From: Psychrobacter frigidicola | GTDB taxonomy: Bacteria > Pseudomonadota > Gammaproteobacteria > Pseudomonadales > Moraxellaceae | NCBI RefSeq assembly: GCF_007997305.1 | Contig: NZ_VORZ01000001.1 | Coordinates: 1,302,001 to 1,366,000, forward strand | Reading direction: 5' to 3' | Length of the DNA: 64,000 bases | Notes under the pieces: model-generated | The model's input: only the letters and a program-made list of their open reading frames with translations | Told to the model about the DNA's origin: nothing | Database searches by the model: none | Made by a program: the position numbers and the translations under genes | Shown: positions 57,999-64,000 of the stretch, one piece after another | Layout: each line of letters begins with the position of its first letter | Numbering within the stretch: position 1 is the first letter of the stretch

Positions 57999-58631
57999 CT
58001 ATGAAAAAAAGTAAAGCTTATCTGACAGTATAAACCACAGTAGAGTAAGTAAAATCAATATGCTTAATACCGTTTGAATTAAGAAAAATGCTTGATGTTG
58101 ACCCACTACTTTAAACAGGGTAATACCTAAAGCATTGTATTTAATAGGCTGCATATCTACCTCATCTTTTTGCTCTTGATTTTCATAATAGTGCTGCAAT
58201 AGTTCTAAAAATTGTTTGCTTTCTTCCATACTCCAAGCATATGGCTTGAATGGCATTAAAGCTTTCATCGTAGGATCTTTGATTAACCAGCGCTCTAGAA
58301 CGATAGAACGTAGTGACCAGCTTTGGAAGCGGCGTGCTTCGATTGCTGAAAAGCTTAAAGTCTGCAAGTCTTTATGTCGATCATCCATCAATAGCTGATT
58401 TTTTAGATTGGTCAACGCTTGCTCTGTTCCTTCAATGCACTGAAAAAAATAGCCGTTACCATAGCAAAGAATGCCAGTAATATGATTGTTTTTGTTGTTT
58501 TTTATAGAGGTCTCGGCGATATCGTTGAGCGTGCTAGCACCCGATAAGCCTGTTGAAGTAATACGGCTTATATATACAAATTGGTAAAGATCTACCGCTT
58601 CTGAGTTTGATGTACCAGTGAAAGTCGACAA
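57999..58631 (-). CDS. BLUF photoreceptor with C-terminal membrane helix
   Basis: A 210-residue protein with a BLUF blue-light sensor domain (FAD-binding) at about residues 15-110. The flavin-contacting residues are recognisable: Tyr20 in FVYISR, Asn46 in the KNNHITGILCYG segment and Gln64 in FFQCIEG, with Trp105 in RFQSWS. A helical linker (about 120-175) leads to a single membrane helix near 183-204 (FLIQTVLSILILLTLLWFIL). No catalytic output domain (no EAL or cyclase). The start codon is TTG, preceded by a strong AAGGAG seven bases upstream, and the codon before it is a stop. Light response via membrane partners is an inference. Confidence 0.88.
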   Translation of the reverse strand: MSTFTGTSNSEAVDLYQFVYISRITSTGLSGASTLNDIAETSIKNNKNNHITGILCYGNGYFFQCIEGTEQALTNLKNQLLMDDRHKDLQTLSFSAIEARRFQSWSLRSIVLERWLIKDPTMKALMPFKPYAWSMEESKQFLELLQHYYENQEQKDEVDMQPIKYNALGITLFKVVGQHQAFFLIQTVLSILILLTLLWFILSDKLYFFS

Positions 58632-59132
58632 TCAACTTCTCCTTATTATTAGGCAAACTCGGTTAAGCAAGTCAGCTGATAGCTATCAAAATCAATATAG
58701 CAAATTGCACTATCAAAGTGCTGCATTGTGCCGATTTTCTATAAGCAATTATATTTATTGTATTAACTTGGTTACATCATAGGTTAGTTCAGTCAACAAA
58801 GCAATCTATTACGATAAGACAACAATAACTTATTGTAATAAAATAAATTTACACACTTTTTATAGTGATAAAAGATGAAGCTTATTAGTTACAGGAGTTA
58901 AGAGTTAGCTAATTTCCGTCAAAAGAAAAGAGATTCAATTTAATATTTTATAATAGCCAATATAAGTATGATTTAGAAATGGAGTCTTGAACAAGATAGG
59001 TATAAAACAATACTTAACAGGAAAGTAAGATTGAACAGGGGGAATACTATATGCTGCGCATAGAGAAGCTGATATAGGATGACAAGCCTAAAAAGACCTT
59101 TTGTGTTAGATGATGTATATAAATAAAAGTGC
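58632..59132. other. gene-free region between the BLUF gene and ispD
   Basis: About 500 bases of AT-rich DNA. No open frame that looks real and no terminator or promoter with confidence. Confidence 0.3.
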
Positions 59133-59876
59133 TTATTCTTGCCCATTAAGAATCGCTGCTAACAAGGTAGCATCATCAGGATAAGTCAGCTTGATATTTT
59201 GGCGACTACCATTAACCAGACGAATAGGTAGGTTTAAGTGCTCAAAAGCACTGGCCTCATCCGTAATGGATAGGTTGTTTTTAGCAATATATGCTAATAC
59301 GCGTTGAAGTTGCCCAACTCGAAACACTTGTGGGGTTTGTGCCTGCCACATATGAGTGCGGTCTATAGTTCGTTCAGCATAAATATGGGCGTTATCATTA
59401 AAGCTAGGAGAAGAGATGGAAGTAGATTTGACTTGCTTAGCCTGTTTTAGAGTATCCGCAACTGGCGTGGCTAAAATCGCACCATAAGGCTCATACATTG
59501 CAGCCTCAATAACATTATCAATATCAATGTAAGATACGGCTGGACGCGCGGCATCATGAATCAACACTAAGTCTGCCTCATTAGCGCCTACATTAATAAT
59601 CGATTCAAGTCCCGCCTGAACTGATTGCCAACGTTCTTCTCCACCAAAAACATAATGAATAGGTAAGGCAAAATCAAGTGTCCGCGCTATTTCATCATCT
59701 GCGGCAATTACAAGTAGACAGTCATTAATGTAAGCGCTGCTTGCCAGTCTCGCGACACTAAGTTGCAAGAGAGTTTGCCCTTTGAGTATCGAATATTGCT
59801 TAGGGACAGACGCACCAAAGCGACTACCGCGACCAGCAGCGACGATCATAGCGTGCACTTGAGAGTTGGTATTCAT
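59133..59876 (-). CDS. ispD: 2-C-methyl-D-erythritol 4-phosphate cytidylyltransferase
   Basis: IspD adds CTP to MEP in the non-mevalonate isoprenoid pathway. The 247-residue protein has the nucleotide-binding AAGRGSRFGASVPKQY motif near residues 12-27, HDAARP near 113-118, and the TQTPQVF-like segment (AQTPQVFRV). It stands last in the eno-ftsB-ispD gene order, an arrangement known in gammaproteobacteria; ispF is not adjacent in this window. Cytosolic. Confidence 0.94.
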   Translation of the reverse strand: MNTNSQVHAMIVAAGRGSRFGASVPKQYSILKGQTLLQLSVARLASSAYINDCLLVIAADDEIARTLDFALPIHYVFGGEERWQSVQAGLESIINVGANEADLVLIHDAARPAVSYIDIDNVIEAAMYEPYGAILATPVADTLKQAKQVKSTSISSPSFNDNAHIYAERTIDRTHMWQAQTPQVFRVGQLQRVLAYIAKNNLSITDEASAFEHLNLPIRLVNGSRQNIKLTYPDDATLLAAILNGQE

Positions 59877-60018
59877 AGTTTTATTCTTATAGCGTAGGAT
59901 TTAACGTATGAGAAAAGAGGGCGCAGAGATAATAGAAAAACGTACAAAGAATAGGAAGTTAAGGCGACAAAAATAGAGCGGTTATCAGCCAAAATTAAAT
60001 AGTTAACAATAAAGGCTA

Positions 60019-60324
60019 TTAGCGACTTTGTGTTGTGGGTGCAGTAGACACTTGTACAAAGGTCTCATTAGGCTTAATCAAACCTAAATCCAAACGCGCA
60101 TGCTCTTCTACCGCTTCCAGACCATTCTTTAAATCATGGACATCAGTACGCAGTAAGTCATTTGCAGAAATTTGATTGCCATTTAAACGTTTCTGTGCCT
60201 CAATTTGAGTCAATAATTGATTGCGTTCAACACGTCCATTTCCGCCCAGCCAATATTGATATTGTAGCCCTAATAGCACGGCAACCGCTAAGGCAAGTAA
60301 CATGAACTGGCTAAGGTATTTCAT
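60019..60324 (-). CDS. ftsB: cell division protein FtsB
   Basis: FtsB is a small single-pass protein of the FtsQLB division complex. The 101-residue product has an N-terminal membrane helix (about 4-22, LSQFMLLALAVAVLLGLQYQYW), then a coiled coil with ANDLLRTDVHDLKNGLEAVEEHARLDLG. The VEEHARLDLG segment is the family mark near the coiled-coil end. The ATG at 60324 is preferred since upstream in-frame codons give non-conserved residues. It lies between eno and ispD, all on the minus strand. Confidence 0.9.
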   Translation of the reverse strand: MKYLSQFMLLALAVAVLLGLQYQYWLGGNGRVERNQLLTQIEAQKRLNGNQISANDLLRTDVHDLKNGLEAVEEHARLDLGLIKPNETFVQVSTAPTTQSR

Positions 60325-60483
60325 AGAAGAATAACGCCAAACGCTAGGATGAAAGTATAAAATACTGGAACACAAACATTGCTAAATTTTAAAGACTTAA
60401 GACAGTTTAACGACATATTACGATATGCACCTTAATATGTCGCTAAGCATTAGTTTTACTCAGTTAATTTTTAATTAGTGATC

Positions 60484-61821
<1,338 letters not shown>

Positions 61822-62066
61822 TCATGCCAAGTTTGTGGGATAAAAAAGGGTCAATAAAATAAAAAAGCAATCAAATTAGTTTATCGATCAATTCATCAAT
61901 CAATTTATAAAATCATGGTATAGCCAATCTACTACCAATTACTCCTATTCAAAAATAGATTATAAAGGCAGTTAGGCTAAAAATTATACTTAGCTACAGT
62001 GATTCGCATCATAGCATAAAACCCATAAAACATCGCCCATCTTAATGCGAACCATTATGGATTAAG

Positions 62067-64000
62067 TTAAGCTTTAATAGTGCTATTTTTATTGGCGTCA
62101 GGTTCAGTCGTTGTGACGGTATTATTTAATTCTACAGCCGTTTTAAAAGTAGTCAAACGCAGTGCATTCATCAATACGGAGATGGAACTGAGCGCCATCG
62201 CTGCTGCTGCAATCATCGGATTTAAGAAACCAAAAGCAGCGAGCGGAATACCAAGACAGTTATAAATAAAAGCAAAGAACAGATTCTGTTTAATATTGCG
62301 CACAGTTGCATAAGCAATTTTTTGCGCAGCATCGATATGCATTAAGGACTCGCCCATTAAGCGCGCAGAGGCGCTATGTTGCGCAACATCCGTACCTTCA
62401 AACATCGCAAAACTGGCATCAGCTGTTGCCATTGCAGGTGCATCATTAACACCGTCGCCTGCCATCGCTACTTTATGACCTGCCGTTTGCAACTTAGCAA
62501 TTTGGCTGGCTTTATCACGCGGGCTCATCCTACCGTAAGCAGCTGTGATGCCTAACTGTTCAGCGACATGGTCAACAACCGATTGTTTATCGCCACTCAT
62601 TAAAATCACATTAAGACCTGCATCTTGCAGCGCAGTAATTGCTTGCGGCGTATCCGCTTTTAAATCATCTGCTAATGCGAAAGCACCTAATGCTTCATCG
62701 TTAATACTAACGGCAACAGTACTGGCAATCTGCCATACCTTGGGCATAAATTTCGGTAGGGTTAAGTTCGCAAATTCAGCAGTACCGACTTTTACAATAC
62801 CAAGACCTGCAATTTTTGCTTGGATACCAGCGCCTTTAATAACACTGATATCAGTAACTCCTAATAGCGGCAAGCGACGTTCTTTCGCAGCATTGACTAC
62901 CGCTGTCGCTAATGGATGACTGGCATGGACCTCGACACTAGCAACCAGCTGTAATACATCATTAATAGCTATTGATTTATCAACCATCATTTGCTCAACG
63001 ATGGCCGGTTTACCAATAGTTAAGGTACCAGTTTTATCCAATACAACCGTATCGATATCGCCTGCAGCCTCCAAGCTTTGCGCGTCTTTAAACCAAACAC
63101 CATGACGCGCCGCCACACCCATACCGGCCATAATAGCAGCAGGTGTCGCTAGCCCAAGGGCACAAGGACAGGCAATTACTAATACTGACACCGCATGCAT
63201 TAAAGCAGTATCGACCATGCCGGTGAGCCACCACGTCAGCCCAAAGGTAAGCAGTGATATGGCAACGACTACGGGCACAAAGATGGCGGTAACTTTATCA
63301 GCAAGGCGTGCCAGCTTCGCTTTTGAGCCTTGAGCATCACTAAGCGCCTGTACCATATCACCAAGCTTAGTATCACTACCTTTAGCACGGACACGATATA
63401 GCAAGCTGCCATTTTCAACCAAAGCACCCGCTAATAACTCATCACCCTCTTCTTTTTTGAGGGGGACTGACTCACCGGTTAAGTGACTCTCAACACACCA
63501 GCCACTACCATCGATGACTGTCCCATCAGTTGCGACACGACTGCCTTGTTTGGCGCGTAAGATATCATCTACTTGTACATCTTGTAGTGAAACATTATGA
63601 AAGTCGCCATTGGGCTGCTGCTGTTCAACCTGATCAGGCGTTAATGACAGCAATAAGTCGATACTATTTAGGCTATGTTTTTTAGTGCGTTCCTCTAAAT
63701 ATTTACCAGTACGCACAAACGCAATGACCATCACCCCTGCTTCAAAATACACTTCAGGGCCATGATTAGCAGCGTCTTGTAGCATGCGACCCATACTACT
63801 GTCACCATGAGTCAACCATATATAAGTCGAATATGCCCAAATAGTCACCGTGCCAAGGACGACCAGTACGTCCATATTGGCCAGACCACCTTTAATTGAT
63901 GCCCATGCGCTTTTGTAAAATGGCAGTGCCAATCCAAATTGAACAATCGTTGCTAATATAAACTGGATCCAAACCGGTGGCATCCACGCCATTCCTTGAC
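62067..64000 (-). CDS. copA: copper-translocating P-type ATPase, 5' end outside window
   Basis: A P1B-type ATPase that exports Cu(I) from the cytoplasm. From the open frame running to the right edge, about 640 residues are present: early membrane helices, the SHLTGESVPL actuator motif with TGE, the ion-site CPC in VIACPCALG, the phosphorylation site DKTGTL, the HP dipeptide (SHPLA) and the GDGVNDAP hinge. The CPC and HP set is that of copper pumps. The heavy-metal-binding N-terminal domain(s) and the start are outside the window. Silver or other monovalent ions are possible. Confidence 0.92.
   Translation of the reverse strand, partial: QGMAWMPPVWIQFILATIVQFGLALPFYKSAWASIKGGLANMDVLVVLGTVTIWAYSTYIWLTHGDSSMGRMLQDAANHGPEVYFEAGVMVIAFVRTGKYLEERTKKHSLNSIDLLLSLTPDQVEQQQPNGDFHNVSLQDVQVDDILRAKQGSRVATDGTVIDGSGWCVESHLTGESVPLKKEEGDELLAGALVENGSLLYRVRAKGSDTKLGDMVQALSDAQGSKAKLARLADKVTAIFVPVVVAISLLTFGLTWWLTGMVDTALMHAVSVLVIACPCALGLATPAAIMAGMGVAARHGVWFKDAQSLEAAGDIDTVVLDKTGTLTIGKPAIVEQMMVDKSIAINDVLQLVASVEVHASHPLATAVVNAAKERRLPLLGVTDISVIKGAGIQAKIAGLGIVKVGTAEFANLTLPKFMPKVWQIASTVAVSINDEALGAFALADDLKADTPQAITALQDAGLNVILMSGDKQSVVDHVAEQLGITAAYGRMSPRDKASQIAKLQTAGHKVAMAGDGVNDAPAMATADASFAMFEGTDVAQHSASARLMGESLMHIDAAQKIAYATVRNIKQNLFFAFIYNCLGIPLAAFGFLNPMIAAAAMALSSISVLMNALRLTTFKTAVELNNTVTTTEPDANKNSTIKA

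Noticed and set aside
62545..62919. Plus-strand frame inside the copper ATPase
   Set aside because: Shadow of the ATPase gene; composition follows the codon structure of the minus-strand gene.

Overview
The window looks like chromosomal DNA of a gammaproteobacterium of the Moraxellaceae, most probably Psychrobacter. This is an inference from the protein sequences (hda, AI-2E exporter, purM-purN order; a GAPDH with the SCTTQ active-site variant; a large-type isocitrate lyase), the moderately low GC content and the many A/T-rich intergenic hairpins. I see no integrase, insertion sequence, CRISPR array, rRNA or phage module. Most of the DNA is ordinary core genome, and I found no clear candidate for a new multi-gene system.

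Layout. 1-5.4 kb: the 3' part of a TRIC/UPF0126 membrane protein, recJ, and three genes for small or exported proteins of unknown role. 5.4-7.0 kb: three unrecognised minus-strand genes, two of them in clearly AT-rich DNA, the best candidate for accessory DNA. 7.2-16.9 kb: uvrB, a GFA-family gene broken by one stop codon, a P-loop kinase, a Dps, a CDF metal exporter followed by a DUF2059 protein, a YciA-type thioesterase, a GlcG-like protein, remnants of dead genes, and an aspartate aminotransferase. 17.0-20.6 kb: two identical tRNA-Asn genes with their own promoters, a ribbon-helix-helix-like protein, a frameshifted lipoprotein gene, a second lipoprotein and tRNA-Ser(UGA). 20.6-29.8 kb: a GAPDH/E4PDH-type dehydrogenase, a Pif1-like helicase, an ethanol/acetaldehyde oxidation group (aldehyde dehydrogenase, adhP, DUF779), a NERD-domain protein and a YceI protein. 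30-42 kb: transketolase, an SDR/IacB-like pair bracketed by 65-bp direct repeats, serS, a second Dps, a DUF2057 protein, hda, an AI-2E-type permease and purM-purN. 42-57 kb: a semialdehyde dehydrogenase, a LysR regulator, aceA, a DUF4349 lipoprotein, a CYTH-CHAD protein, a nitroreductase, a cytoplasmic-looking YkuD enzyme, an unknown membrane-anchored protein, argG, pyrC and rnt. 57-64 kb: tRNA-Glu, a BLUF photoreceptor with a C-terminal membrane helix, the eno-ftsB-ispD cluster and the 3' part of a copper P-type ATPase.

How the genes fit together. AdhP and the aldehyde dehydrogenase would turn ethanol into acetate, and isocitrate lyase lets acetate carbon bypass the decarboxylating steps of the TCA cycle. 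Transketolase, the GAPDH-type enzyme and enolase serve central sugar-phosphate metabolism. PurM, PurN, PyrC and ArgG serve purine, pyrimidine and arginine synthesis. RecJ, UvrB, Hda and the Pif1-like helicase serve DNA repair and replication control. Two Dps proteins and a truncated copper ATPase point to metal and oxidative stress handling.

The items most worth a second look are the decayed genes (GFA stop, lipoprotein frameshift, SDR stub), the repeat-flanked SDR/IacB cassette, the membrane-tethered BLUF protein with a TTG start, the unrecognised genes at 5.4-7.0 kb, and a 27-bp perfect hairpin terminator. All coordinates and motifs were read by eye; family assignments are from recognition, not from database searches.
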